Of a DNA stretch of 64,000 nucleotides, positions 25,482 to 39,243 are shown piece by piece. The position numbers and the translations under genes were made by a program. The notes below the pieces were generated by a model. That model ran no database searches. It had not been told where the DNA came from and saw nothing but the letters and a program-made list of their open reading frames with translations. Location: assembly GCF_008831285.2 (NCBI RefSeq), contig NC_045138.2, forward strand, positions 27,251,934 to 27,315,933. The letters are read 5' to 3'. This stretch comes from Nymphaea colorata (Eukaryota > Streptophyta > Magnoliopsida > Nymphaeales > Nymphaeaceae). The number at the start of each line of letters is the position of its first letter. The stretch's first letter is position 1.

Positions 25482-25928
25482 CTGCACCAAATAATGAAAA
25501 AGAGAACAAAAACATGACGAACACTTGCTCACCGGATCTATGAGAGGAAAATCAAAATCAACCCAGATTCCCGTTATCAAGTTTCCTAGCCGAGCATTCG
25601 CACCAAAGTTATGGAAAATCCAACCTTTACCAGGATATTGTGATTCTCGACACAATCTGCAATTGCCGCCCGGAAAATCAGGTGGGAATTCAAAAAAATC
25701 TATTTTTAGAACGAAAGCTCAACTGGGTATCAAAGAAATCGATCTTTTTTGTCGGATATCTCAATCGTTCATCCTGAGATCTCCATTGAGATTTCGTCCA
25801 ATTCGATGTCTTGGCGCAGTATCTCAATCGGCTATGGGCTTTCTGTCTGCAAGACTCCCCATAAGGAACTTTCAATCGATCGAGAGATCATGAGTGTGAG
25901 AGCGAGAGAAGTAGAGCTTACCACTTAC
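25482..25928 (-). other. 5'UTR intron of the NMT gene
   Basis: Minus-strand donor CTCTG|GTAAGTGG at 25928 and acceptor TTTGGTGCAG|ATCGAG ending at 25482 sit upstream of the NMT ATG. The sequence between has no in-frame start that would extend the protein. Leader introns are common in plant housekeeping genes. A second donor-like GTAAGC lies about 10 nt downstream. Confidence 0.65.
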
Positions 25929-25959
25929 CAGAGCTGCCGGCTGGCCGATCACGGGAATG

Positions 25960-27518
25960 AGTGACGAAGGGGAGGAAGGAATAATGACTTTATTCTAGGG
26001 TTTTGTCTGTTGGGGAAAGCCGTCGGGAGAAGAACGCGTTGCTACAAAAGTCCCCACTTTACCGTGAGGACGTCGCTAGCCTTCTCTCGGTCAAAACGAA
26101 GAGAGGAATGTCTTCCTGTTCCGCATTTTACGTATCACTACGAACCCAAAATGACCAAATTTGGCATGATCAGGCTCAATTCACTGATGCAAATTCGGAT
26201 TTAGCTCGGATTTGTAGTGTGAACTGTTCTCTCTGTACAACAACCCAAACTTCGACTCTGAATCCTGCTTTAGTTTCAAGTTGTAAATTGAGCTTCAATG
26301 ATCATGGAATTGTATCAGTAAAACTAATTCTAAAATCTTAAAAGTCTGTTTTGTTAACAGGTTGATTTTTTAAATGTTTTTAATAGTTGCAAGCTCCTGC
26401 ATTGCTTTAATGATATTCCATAATTTAGGTGCATTTATACGATGTTGGATCTTACAAGCAGTAAAATACAAATGTTCTGTATAAGTCGATAAAGGGGAAT
26501 GAAACGGTTACTTTAATCCACTGTAGCAACTCACCAGTGTAACCAGCAAAATTAATATAGTTCGCGTGCTGATGTATACTTGAAAGTGGGTTCAAGTCAC
26601 TTCAACAAAATTGATTCCCATATATTGCTTACATTGTGTAAAAGAAGAAAGAGATGTATGATGGCAGCAGTTTCCTGTTGATGAATCGTATTCAACATTA
26701 AGATATAACCAACTATTCAAAATAAATTATTTGATTCATGTATTATTGATGTATTCATCGAATGTCTCCAGTAAAAGTGAATTTGAATGTTCTCTAATTG
26801 GGTGTTGAGTTACCTTGAGTATTGGACCTAACAGTTTAATTTGACATGAGACTTGCTTTAAGTACATATATCGTAACAATTTGTAAATCTAGAAACCGTG
26901 CATTGATCTTCAGATTCATGGATCTTATATTACTCGAATAAGAAACTTTACATGTATCCATTAATTTCAGAACGTGGGATCTACAAACCTATCGATTAAT
27001 GATTGCATCTTCTAGAGTAAAAAAATATGAAAATTTAAGATCTAAGATCACTCTTAGATAAAACCAATCATTCAAATGCTGCGTTTGTAATCAATTATGG
27101 TTGCCCAAGTAATAACACAAATGAAAAACAGTTGCTTGGTAATGAGAAAGTAGAACAGTATGTTATATGTTATAGTGTTTCATGAATGTGCCTTGATAAT
27201 TGAAGTTGACACAAAGGCCATCCGGACATTTGAAATATTTTCTTACTTGTTTATGAGAAATATTCTCAATAGTTTAACCGTCTCCATGTGGCCGTTGGCA
27301 GAACAAAAGTTCGTGGGAAAACTCTTCCCAGGAAAGTATCTTTTTTCGCATTCAAACGCGCCTTTCTATGTCCCTACGATTATCCGAAAAAATCCCGATA
27401 AAGCAAAAAACCAGAAGTTCCTTGCAATTATATTCCTCCCCTTTAGAAATCACCCGCCAAGCTTTATATTCCTCCCTCCCTCTTCCCGCTCACCGAGGGA
27501 GAGAGGGAGAACAAGAAA
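25960..27518. promoter_or_regulatory. Divergent intergenic region between NMT and THO6
   Basis: About 1.5 kb between the leaders of two outward-pointing genes. A telo-box-like TAGGGTTTT lies at 25996-26004 near the likely NMT transcription start. TTTATATTCC at 27463-27472 is a weak TATA-like site about 50 bp before the THO6 ATG. Otherwise AT-rich with no supported gene. Confidence 0.5.
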
Positions 27519-30500
27519 ATGGGCGATCTGACGGATTGGGACGAGGAAGGATACAGAGAAGCCATCCTGCGCGAGAGGCAAGCCTTAACCCTGACGCTCT
27601 TCCGCTCAATCTTCCCTCCGTCCAGGCTCTCTTCCGATCCAGACGTCCTCGTCGCCGCCTCTAGCGATGGTTCCCTCGCCACCTACTCCGTCGCTTCCGC
27701 TATCTCCGGACACGTGAGTTCTCTTCGTTCCTTTCGCTATGGGTCCTCAGACCGTGTTTTCGACTTATGGTTCACTTGTACTCACTTTTGTTTCTTGCAT
27801 TCTGTGTCGTAGTCGATGCATTCCAACGTGACCGATTATCGGCTGTATGATCTTTTGTCTCTCCTTTTATTTTTTACTACCTGGCCAAAGTCTTGGGGCT
27901 TCTGATGCTTTAATTATTTACTGCGATATCTTATGCGCTTGATGCATATGATTTGTTGTCGTGATTCTCCAGTGACGAATTCATAGTCTCAGAGCCACAG
28001 TCATTCATCAAGGCCCATAACGGACCCGTGTACGATGTCAAATTCTTCGGCGATAACGAGGATTCGTTGTTGCTGAGGTAAGCTTGCTCTCCGTAGTTGA
28101 TTGCTTTTTATTTTTATTTTTTTCTTTTGTATTTTTTCTCCGAGGAGCGTATTTGAATGGTCTACAGTTAGATTCGTGCTTTATAAGGTTTGGAATTGCG
28201 TAGCATAATAAAATGAGGCATTCAGCTGTCATACGTCTGGTGTTTTATGGATATGTAGCTAAAATAATGTAATGTTTCTGACCGTCGCTAAGAAAAAGCG
28301 GCTGTTGGTCTTTGGTTTCATGCTCAGTGCCCCGGCCATTTGTCGGCCGAATGATGCTTAGAAATTAGAACCATGTCGCTGTATCGAACAGTATTGCTGG
28401 TGAAACTAGTACGTTATGTGCATGGTAAAGGATTAAAAGAGAAATATCTGGTGCACGTGGAACTCCACTTCCTATCCCATGTATGTTCAGCTGTTAGGTT
28501 GCTGACAGTTTGTGTTGGAACGTTTCTTCTAGTTTATGTGCGGCACTTGATAGACTGCATCCTTATCCGTTATGCTTTGTAGCCATTGATTGGAAATTTC
28601 TGTCGCAACATATGCTTGCCTCAGATTGTGTGACCTACAGTTGTATTCTTGTAGTTGTGGAGATGATGGACACATAAGAGGGTGGAAGTGGAAGAAAATT
28701 CTAAATGTTGAGGCTCCTTTGTCTATGAAAGGTAATTTGTACCTGGAGTTATTTTGCTAGCTATTGCATGGTAATATTCCTAACTGTAATCCATTCCTTC
28801 CTGTGCAATCCTCTTGTTTGTGATTCATGATAATGATGCAGCTTGCAGTGAGCTATGTATACGTGTTACTGTTATTTTTTATATTTTGTCATGGGAACTT
28901 GTATGTTCTATGTAGTGCTCCCGAAATATTCACTCAATTTCCTTATGCTTTACCTTGTTACAACAACTAATTTTGGCAGTCACAGACGCGGGATAAATCT
29001 CTGACGAACCATTTACAATTAGAGACCCATTTCTATTTCTCTTTTTTCTGATATAGAAGTTGTTAAGATTGGTACCAGGATCTACAGCATGTCTCATTGT
29101 CTTGTTTATAGGCAGGAAGTTGATTTTGGTTAAGAAGTGGATGGTGTCACTTCTGAGCTTTACTATCAGATGTTCTGCTGCTGACTAAAGTGAATGTCAG
29201 TTATGGAGAATAATTTTTAATAGGTCAATTGGCTGTATAACATGGAGAGGTAGAGATAACTTCTATCACTTTTTGGTATTTTGTTGACACACAGCACATG
29301 CAAAACATTGTCATAAGTTTGTAAGTTTTTAGTCGCGAATAAAAAAGGTCCATAATCATCAGCCATGGAAGCTGAAGATCCAAACCCTGTCAAAGTGCCT
29401 TTTGAGATCCATCCTGATGATAATGGTTAAGTGACAGGTTCTTCTAGCATTTTAGTTCAGTTGCTTGTCCAAAAATTCTCCATATTTATAGAACAATTTG
29501 TCTAATTTAAACTCTTCAAGATTACCAAAATTTAGAAGTGTTAGATGTAGGTGATGTTACTGTTCATGTAGCTGAATGTTCTCTAGATGCATATTATGGA
29601 GCATAAAGTAGTTTGAGGATTTGTAGAAGGTTCTTAGGCAGTCCTGTTGTAAAACATATTCATCATATTAAGTGAAGGAAACAGTCATACTCTATGGGCA
29701 AGGTTTCATAAGGATTCAAAATAATAACATATCACAAATTATAATTTGTCATTTATTGTTTACTTGCCCTCTCTGGGAACAAATAAACCACGTTTGGTGT
29801 AGGAGCCCTGGTCATGTTAGTTGAACTCGTACCTGCAATCACCTCCATAACAAAATAATACTCTGAGATAAATGCCTCATAAACCCCGGCAGGCAGCAAC
29901 CTTCAGCCAGGCAAGTATAGTGGAGTTGCGTGTTGTAAAAGGATATGATGAGGTTCAAACTCATGACCTGCTGCATATTAACCAGGATCTTACCAGTTGT
30001 GTTTGCCCGTTGGCATGTGCTTGATCTACTCACGTGGACATTATCTCTGATAAGTTAACGAATTGGATCGAGACTTTAGTTTGACAATGAATCTATGCTA
30101 GCCATGGCGGTTAAATTGCAAGTTTGTTAAGGTTATGAACAACGCATAGTTTCAATATTTTAATGCAAAATCTGAAACCTTCCAGGTTTTACATGGATAA
30201 ATATGCCATCAATCAAGATAGTGCACTTTGTGACCTTTGGTTTGTTTTTTATTTGTTGGCTAATTCTAGGTTCATGGTCATCAAATGTTTCTCTTTGCTT
30301 GTTGTAATGGAACATCAATCTAATACTTAGTGGCTATGTGTCTATGCCTATCCATATGGGAATATATGTAAATGTGTCTTGTGTACCATTAATAACCTGA
30401 TGCTTTACTGCAGGGCACCATTTGAGCCCTTCATTTGATTTGGTGAGCCCTCAACACAGGTAAGTTCTTAAAGATTCAAGTTTTTTCTTTTTTTCCTAAT

Positions 30501-33500
30501 AATTGATTTGATGATCTGAACTGTTTTCTGAGGCATTTTGGTTTTGCTTGTCACGATTGTGGTATCATATCGTGAGAGACATTTCATTAATTGTCTTCTT
30601 ATTATATAGTATGAGAGTGACTAGTTTGATATGGATGGGAAGAGCCACATACCTTTTTAAGTGTCAATTGATCCTTTTTCCATGTCATTAACTATTTTTC
30701 TTCTAAACTTTTTCTATCATCAACCCTTCTTTCTAATGACAGCGTGATAGTGCTCAATTAGATTTTCTTTTTGTGCTATTTTTCTTGATGATTTATAGAG
30801 GGCCCTGGAATGCACTTTCACCAATTCCAGAAGTCAATTCTGTTGCTACTGATATACAAGTAAGTGGGTTTTCTTCCTCCCTTTTATTTTCAACAGGATA
30901 TTTACATTGCTTGCAGTTTGCATTTAGGGTCTTCAGTTTTGTATGAATTTGTATCATAAATGTTGAAACATGTTTGTTTTCAGTTTCTTTTAAAGTACTT
31001 TTTTTCTCTCCCTAATTTGATCGACAAGAGAGTTGTTTCTCATTGCCTGTGTCACCTGATACCTCTCTTGCATGCATACATGCATGTCCGTGGGTGCATG
31101 GATGCATATGTACGTACACATGTATGTACCATTTACTATAAAAACGTGGACATGTTTTCTATTGATTTAGTAAATATACTTACTACCATAATGCTGTCCA
31201 GAGAAGAAATTTATGTGGGTCGGATTAAAATTGACTATCTATAGAGGAGCGAAGTAGTTCATGTCATAGACAAAATCTTTTAAGGGGAACCTCACTTCTG
31301 ATAAGCACATTTCTGACCAGAAGCTTGATGCTTCTCCTGACCAGGGGAGGCTTGAAGAAACTCGTTTTTCATTTGTGGATGCTGGAATGCTTTTTCTATT
31401 TAGAAAGGAAAATTCATATCTCAAATGATCTATTTTCGCTTCATAGTTGATCTTCCAATTTTTTTCATTGACTCATTCTTACTTTTCTCTTGATGCATTT
31501 TGTGTTTGTTGCAATAATATAAATGACAGATTGTACACTCAATTTTTTGTTAACTTTTACCTTACTTTCTACTCATTTTTCATATTTTTTTATTTAATAT
31601 TTTTATTACTATTCTCATTTATATTTTTTTTGCTTCTATGATTGTTCTGTAAATGTATCTTAGTTCCTGCTCCGTGGCAAATTTTGTGGCTTAGTTGTTT
31701 GCCTCCGCTTCCTGTATTGCTTCCTATATCCATTTTGTATCCTGGTCACTATAATTTGTCTTACTGAACTTTTGATGCTGTGCTTTTGATCTAGTCTTAG
31801 ATCTTGAAGTGCTCTACGTATGACACTATCTCTTTAAGCCTGTGCTTCTATCTGTATTTCTAACTACTCCCTATGCCCATGTTTGTGATGTGGAGTATCC
31901 TTGGAAGCATATCCTCAATCATGATTAGGGCTGGGCATTGGGCTGGGTACCCGTCCCGATTGGGCCCGGGTTCGGGCCTGAAAAAACGGCCTAGGCAGGC
32001 CCAGGTCAGACAAACGGGGCCTGATTCGGCTCGGCACGTTATTTAATATTATTTTTATTTTAATAATGATATATATATATATATTATTAAAATATATATT
32101 TTATATTGAAAACATTTTATTTTATATTTGAAAAATATTTTTTTAATTTTAATCGGGCCGGGCCCGGGCTCGGGTTTCGGGTCTCGGGCCAGGCCGGCCT
32201 GATGCCCAGGCCTAATCATGATGGGCCGTGAGAAAGAAAAAACTATTGGCAACTATAGATCATAGTAGATCTATTTGATATTGAGGCATGGTCACCAGCA
32301 TTTGAAGAGGAAAATGCCATTACTCTTACCTGCATTCCGTGATGGCTTTTTTTAGTCATAGGATTCAAATGCCATTGGAATTTTTGTTGCTTGGAAGCTA
32401 CGTCACATAGGTGTGGGGTGCAGGTGTCGGAGCGGCACATCCCCAAAAATTTAGATGCGGGCGAGAATATTTATTTGTTATTATTAATTTATTATAATAA
32501 TATATATTGTTCTTACTAATTTATTATATATATATATATAGGAATTAAGAAATTTAGAGTATACACTATAGTCTATACACTCTACATTACACACTTTATG
32601 GATAAATTACATATGAATATTATATATTACATACTTATAAGTTATAATGTATTTGTGTATATGAATGTAACATATTAAGCATTAACATGCTTACAAAGTA
32701 CAAACATTAAACAAGTAAACAAAAAACAACAAAACCAGAATAGAACACAAAAATGGAAAAAAATGCTAAACCCTCTTTTTAACGCTAATTTTTTTTTAAA
32801 TAAAAAATTATCAAAAAAGACGAAAACAGGCTTGACGCGGTTTGACTGCACCCGACTCGAGTCAAACGCTAGTCGGGTGCGTGTCCAAATGGACGAAAAT
32901 GGTCGTGTGCGGTCAGCTGCACCGGACTCTTGTTGGCTCGAGTCGGGTGAGAATGCGAGCTGTATCCACACCCACACCTGCACTCGAACCGTGTCAACAT
33001 GGGTGCGGCAGTCAATGTGCAGCGTCCGTGTGACTTAGCCTATTAGCTACTATGATGTTGTCAATATTGGTATTGAAGGTGAATCATTTTGAGAGGATTG
33101 GCCATATTGATTTGAGGTGAATTAGCTTCTTCTTTTTTTCATTTTGACATTTAAAATACTTTTACAAGTTAATATCAATGGATCGAAAAGGTAAAAAAAC
33201 CTGTCTTGTTTCAATGAGCAGCTGCATTTTAGCAGATGTGAACTGGTATTGATAATATTCATTTAATTGTATTATATTTGGAACTTGAACTATTTACCTA
33301 AAGTTCCTTTTTCCATGTCAATTGACAAGTCAAAAAAATCTTCAGCATGCTTTGTTTCAGTTATGTTGTATGCATGTCCATCTTTCAGATGGTGACATTT
33401 ATGTCATGTAAAGTGTTACTATGTTGTTTTTTTTACAGGGTGGGCGCCTTTTTGCAGCAGCTGGTGATTCATGTGCCTATTGTTGGGACGTGGTAGGAAT

Positions 33501-36500
33501 TTGTGCTTACTTGCAACTTCATATTTTTTCTTTTTGCTCCATTCAATTTTTTAAGCTGCATTCCCAGCTGTTGGTAATATTGAACACAACTAACAGTAGT
33601 CTTGAGGGTGTTATCTCTAGGCACCATTCCACTCCTTGGACACTGGAACTTGTCTACTTAAGATGGCAAGGAAAGCTAAATTCGACTGGGTCCAACTAGA
33701 TTGAGTTATATTGATTGTGATAGGATAGTCAGGTTTGGAATAACACATACCAGTAACAAAGGTCTGTTAATTTAACTAAAAAGTTGCAGTTTTTATCACT
33801 TCAAAACAAGATTCCTGTATGTGCCAGTGGTGTTGCATTGATTGCCTTAAAGATGTAGTTTTTTTGGTCACATGAGCTCCTACAATAATGGTGAAGATTT
33901 CTGAGTGGCAGATACCTTTTTGCAGACTGTGAAATGGTTAGGGATGACAGAAGGATGGTTGTAGGACAAGCAAGTCTAGTTGGGAAGGATAATGTAGTCA
34001 CGAAGATGAAATTAACAGGCGTCTGAATGCTGGTGTTTCACTGTGGCAGTGGAACTAAAATGTTATATCCACAAGAAAGTACAATACCACAACAATTGCG
34101 GAATAAAACTGCTGGGTGTTTAATTGTGGCCGTACAAGGATGGCGGCTTCCTCTTTCTTCATAGCCCAGCTGCTCTGGTGAAGTACTCAACAAGCTCTTC
34201 ATTGCTTCTTATTAGACGAAAGATTTTTTTTTTAAAGCAAACCTAAAGAATCAACATTAATCAGATGCACACCTATGATTTTTTATGTTATTCCTATTTT
34301 TTTTCATGGCTACTTAAAAAATATTTCTGCTTACTTTTGGCAAGACATTAATATGGTGCGTAGAAATGAGTGTGTAACGAATAACACAAAGTTAATTTTT
34401 TTTTATATTAGGTAGTGTTTGATGGCCTGGAAATCTGGAATTGGAAATATATTTCCTGAAAAAAAGGAATGAAATTTTTTTTCCAATTCCTATTTTGATG
34501 TGTGTGTGTGATAACTGAGAAATATATTTCCAGAAATATATTTCTGTGTTTGATGATAAAGAAATATATTTCCAGATTTTTAGAAAATAATTTCTTAGTT
34601 TGATAATAAGGGAACATATTTCTAGATTTACATAATCTTTTGATATAGTTTCTTAAACACACGGATAAATAATAAATGATCTACCAATGCCCTCAAATCA
34701 TCTCTTCATCCACCGTCACCGTGTAAACCTTGTGGAAGGGGAAAGGAGGAGGTAGCAAACAGTCCCTCAAGAGCAGTGAATGCGAGCGTTAGCCACAGAA
34801 GCTCGAATTAGCTGTATAATTCTTAATATCAATGCCACAAAGACTAGGGAAAAGGTAGCTAGAAGCACGATTCTAAACTGTATAATGCCCAAAGGAAGAA
34901 CAGACAGTCGTAAGAAAATCTACAAATCCACCAAAAAAATTCTCAAAAGATCAACACTACAATAAAAACATCTTACTTAAGATCCGCACGCTCTTCCTCA
35001 TCAGACGAAAAAAAAAATGCTTGAAAAAACTCACAGAAGAAAAAGGCGTTATGCCACAAAGCGGCAGATAGAAAGCATCAGACGAAAAAATAAATGGGAA
35101 TTTCACTAGGAATTAGACAATACTAATCCTATGACCAATCCCACTAGACTGCCGCAAATACAAAAATCCTCCAAGTAGAACAATCCAAGAAAATTTTCTA
35201 CTAGGTGAGGTATGAACCAAGCAGAACTACACTTGGAGGATAAAAAGATGATGCAAAGGAGGGTGGAGAAGAAAACCTAGGTCGAGTTCGTCATCGCTTT
35301 TCTTTGGGATTTTGATCTCTGCAGCAACATTTTATAGAAATTTACCAACTTCAGCAACCTAACCATCACGAGAATAAAGGTGGTAGTTCGAAGCTCAATG
35401 TACGAGCTTGAAAAGAGGACTAATACAATAACGAAGAAACATGAGATTATAAAAACTCGAATTTACCAGGAAACAAGCAAGCAAGCCTCCAATCTCCCCC
35501 AACGTGAATCGGGGTGGGAAGAGAAAGAGAGAGAGAACTGAAAATAAATTCATTCCAACGAAACAATGGATGTAAAAAGAGAGAGAGACCTGAAAGCCCT
35601 GCTTGATGTAAAATGAATTCACCGCTACTAGACGCTATGCTGGTGAGGAGATGCCCAAATCAAGCCGCTGGTGAGAACGCTGTGCAGGAGGAAGAACGCT
35701 GTGCTGGCGACGGATGCGTTTGAGGCAGTAGCAGCGAGAGAAGGGTAAAGGCGTGACGAAGGCAGGTTGGGTGAAAAAAAAAACACGAGGGTTTGGAGCG
35801 AGGGTTTCGAGTGAGAGAGTGAGAGGGTTTTGAGCGAGACTCGTTTCAGCAGAATGAGAAAGACACAAGGAGGAGTAACGGGCAGTGGTGTTGAGGCTGC
35901 GGTGGGGGTTGAGGAAGCAGCAGGGTGAGGCACTGCCGAGGATGAAGATGAGAAGAGCAAGACGAGGAGAGAGGCTGGACGCGAGGAGAAGCGCCAACGG
36001 CCAAAAAAATATTTCTGGAAATTTTTTTCCAGCTCTCAGGTGGAAAAAAATTTCCGCAAAGATATTTCCAGAAATGGGTTCAACGGTTACTTTTTTCTTT
36101 CCTCGTTTGATGGAAAGGAAATTTTTTTAAAAATTTGAATTTTTTTTCTCGTTGCACAGTATATTTCCAACGCAACAAACGCCACCTTAAGGGTATCTTA
36201 GAACAGCTTAGTTTGTGTGGAAGTGGCTCTACACCCTGTGGTGTTAATTATATATGAACAGTTTTATTTGTATGGTTCTGGTTATGACATGTTCTACACA
36301 ACGGCAGTTATGCCTAATTATATGATGGTTTGTAAGTTGTAACAGCAAATAAGTTAAAGGCATCTTATTCTACTACTGGTTTTTCAGTTTTGGGGGGAAA
36401 ATGTGCACGAGTGAAAGAAAAAAAAATGAAGCAAAAAATAGATATTTACATATTACTCATTAAATTTTTTGTTATGGGTAGAGACAGCTAAACAGTTTTA

Positions 36501-39170
36501 TTTAAATAATTTAATTAAGTCGAAAATCATATTTACTAACTGACCAAAATCTCAACCAACCCTTTAGTTGTTTGCATTCTGTTTAATTCAAAGGTCTCAA
36601 CCACCGTTCTCTATCTGTCATACTAGTATTTATAAAAAAGAGTATTAGCAAGAGGCTGTTCATAAAACTATTTGCAAAAAGACATGGCTGCCGAGGGCCA
36701 TGGAACAGCTTGGGAGAGAAGGTCGAGTGAGGAGAGAGAAACTCAATGACAAAATTAGGGTTTCGTGTGAAACAGGGCATTTTTCCCTTTTATAAGAAAT
36801 TTTAAAGTTGCCCCAAAATTTCTTGCATTTTTCTGGAAAAACTATAAAAATTGCAAAATGTTAATGTTGCCTCATTTTGTAAGAAAATATTTCCATAAAA
36901 CTTAAAAGGGTTCGCGACCCCGTGTTTTGCAGATTTTGAATTCTTTTGGCAAATTCTAGAAACACATGAGCTTATTCGAGTTTAATGATTCAAGTTCGTG
37001 TGACTCGAGTTTGACTCGCTTATAAACTCAAGTTTTAGTGTAAGCTTGAGTTTGACTCGTTTAACAACAGAGCGGAGCTTGAGTCGTGCTGAACATCCCT
37101 AAAAATAAGGTACATGTCTTTTGAGAGAGAGAGAGAGAGAGAGAGCAGTTGTAGGTCAACAGAGTCGCACTGGAGAGAATAATGTGGCAAAAGTGAGAAA
37201 TGTTAGGGAATGGGACAGCACTGAAAAAATGTGGGTATATGAGTGAAGCATATCTCTTTTCCTGTCGCTGTCTCAGACTCGCACCTTTCCTTCCTTTGGC
37301 CTTCTGCAGATATCATGCTTGAAAAATGCCCCTGCTGGAGCCTGAAAAGCTTTGTTGCAAAAACCTAGAGGCTGAATATGGGATCTGCAGATGATGTAAC
37401 AAATGCAAATGATGTATATGATAATAAAATCCCCTTCATTGTCTCTTTATAGTGGATTTGTGATGCACTTCCATACTTAGTTATTTTGGATGTAGCTGGT
37501 TCACAAGTCATAAAATCAATCTTGTTTCATGGTTTTAACATTCTTTTCATGGTGCAAAAGTTCCTGATTAGGATTGTTTTCTTTTCCTGCAGATGATGTA
37601 ACAAATGCAAATGATGTATATGATAATAAAATCCCCTTCATTGTCTCTTTATAGTGGATTTGTGATGCACTTCCATACTTAGTTATTTTGGATGTAGCTG
37701 GTTCACAAGTCATAAAATCAATCTTGTTTCATGGTTTTAACATTCTTGACTTTGGTGCAAAAGTTCCTGGTTAGGATTGTTTTCTTTTCATGGGGGAATG
37801 AAATGTTTCATCAATGGGCTGTTTACTTGGTCATATTTTTTTTTATCATCTTAATCATTGCTGGCAAACTGTTGGACTTTCATGTCAAAGCTCCTTTTTT
37901 TTTTAATAATTTCAAAATTTATTTGTAATCCATATGCATCTCGTTTTCCAGGAAACAGGTACAAGAACAATGACTTTTACTGGTCATAAAGATTATTTGC
38001 ATTGTGTCATTTTCCGGAACACAACTAATCAGGTAAAAATTTCTCCTACTGAATTATGTATTGCAAACACATTTTTCTTACCTGTAGGAAAATCCTGCCT
38101 CTGTTCCGTGCTGCTAAAATTTTCTTTTGAGAGCTTCCTTTCTGCTAATACTATTGAAAGATTGTACTAGGAGATTACATATAATGCAGAAGCTCATTGA
38201 GTCCTTTTTCTGGGCAGATTAAGTCTCATTAGAGCCCGTTCCTTGTTTAGTCCTCGACCAATTTTCACAAATAAAGTGTAGTTCATGTTCTATGTGACAC
38301 TTTCTTGGTTTCCTTCTGTAATATGGTAAAACTGGGTTGATTAGACCATTCTGAACTCTTGCACAACAGTTTATATGGGCTGTGAGATACCATCATGACT
38401 TGTGTTGGCTACTAAAAATAGTCAACCATAGGCTTACCTGCATATAGGTCAATTCATAACTTGCACAAGTATTTCATTGCACAAAAGTCCACAGATAGTT
38501 TTCTCCATCTTGCTTAATATTTGAGGGTGTTGGAATTAAATGTTTATTCACTGTCTTATGACAGTACATGTTTGTATCTAGTGTGATTAGTTCCTTTGGT
38601 GAGTTTATGCAAACAATATAGGCCTTTCTCACTCCCTGCTGAGATATCTTAAGAAAATAAATTTTGTGTTACAGATTTTTCTTAACAAGATTCTTATGTT
38701 TGATGCCTGACTATTTTTGTTCAATTATTTATTTTTTCATTTTCTATTTTTTAGATCATAACTGGTTCTGAAGATGGGACAGCGAAGCTATGGGGTGAGC
38801 ATTAGTTCAATTACCTCAGTATTTGCATTGTGCTTCTAAGTTTGTTTCCCATTTTTCTCTGCATTCCATGAACTTCAGTATGATCGTATGTAGTTACTAA
38901 CTTACTATAGAGCATACATTTCCTCTTTTATTGGTGATTTATGATTCTGTTTATCCAATGTTGCACCAACGTCCATGGTTCATGTTACATGTTGCAACTT
39001 TCAACATGTCCAGTCTCCGGCTTGCGGTTTTCTTTATCCATCTAATCCCATTTATGGGCCTCCCTAGTTGGCCAGTAATTCCTTTCTGGTGATTTCCATC
39101 TTTTTGTGATTGTCTTCTGGACCAAACTTTTTCCAGGATTAACTATGTTTCACACCCATACACACAGACA

Positions 39171-39243
<73 letters not shown>

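Noticed and set aside
26003-26341. 112-codon plus-strand frame upstream of NMT
   Set aside because: No protein-like conservation, lies in the expected promoter region, no splice or start context.
35628-35997. Two overlapping minus-strand frames of 110-120 codons
   Set aside because: They lie inside the PIF/Harbinger-type element, overlap each other in different frames and have low-complexity Ser/Pro/Leu composition; not supported as genes.
36583-36780. 65-codon minus-strand frame next to an AATTAGGGTTT motif
   Set aside because: Inside THO6 intron 6, no homology-like features; the telo-box-like word alone is not evidence of a promoter.
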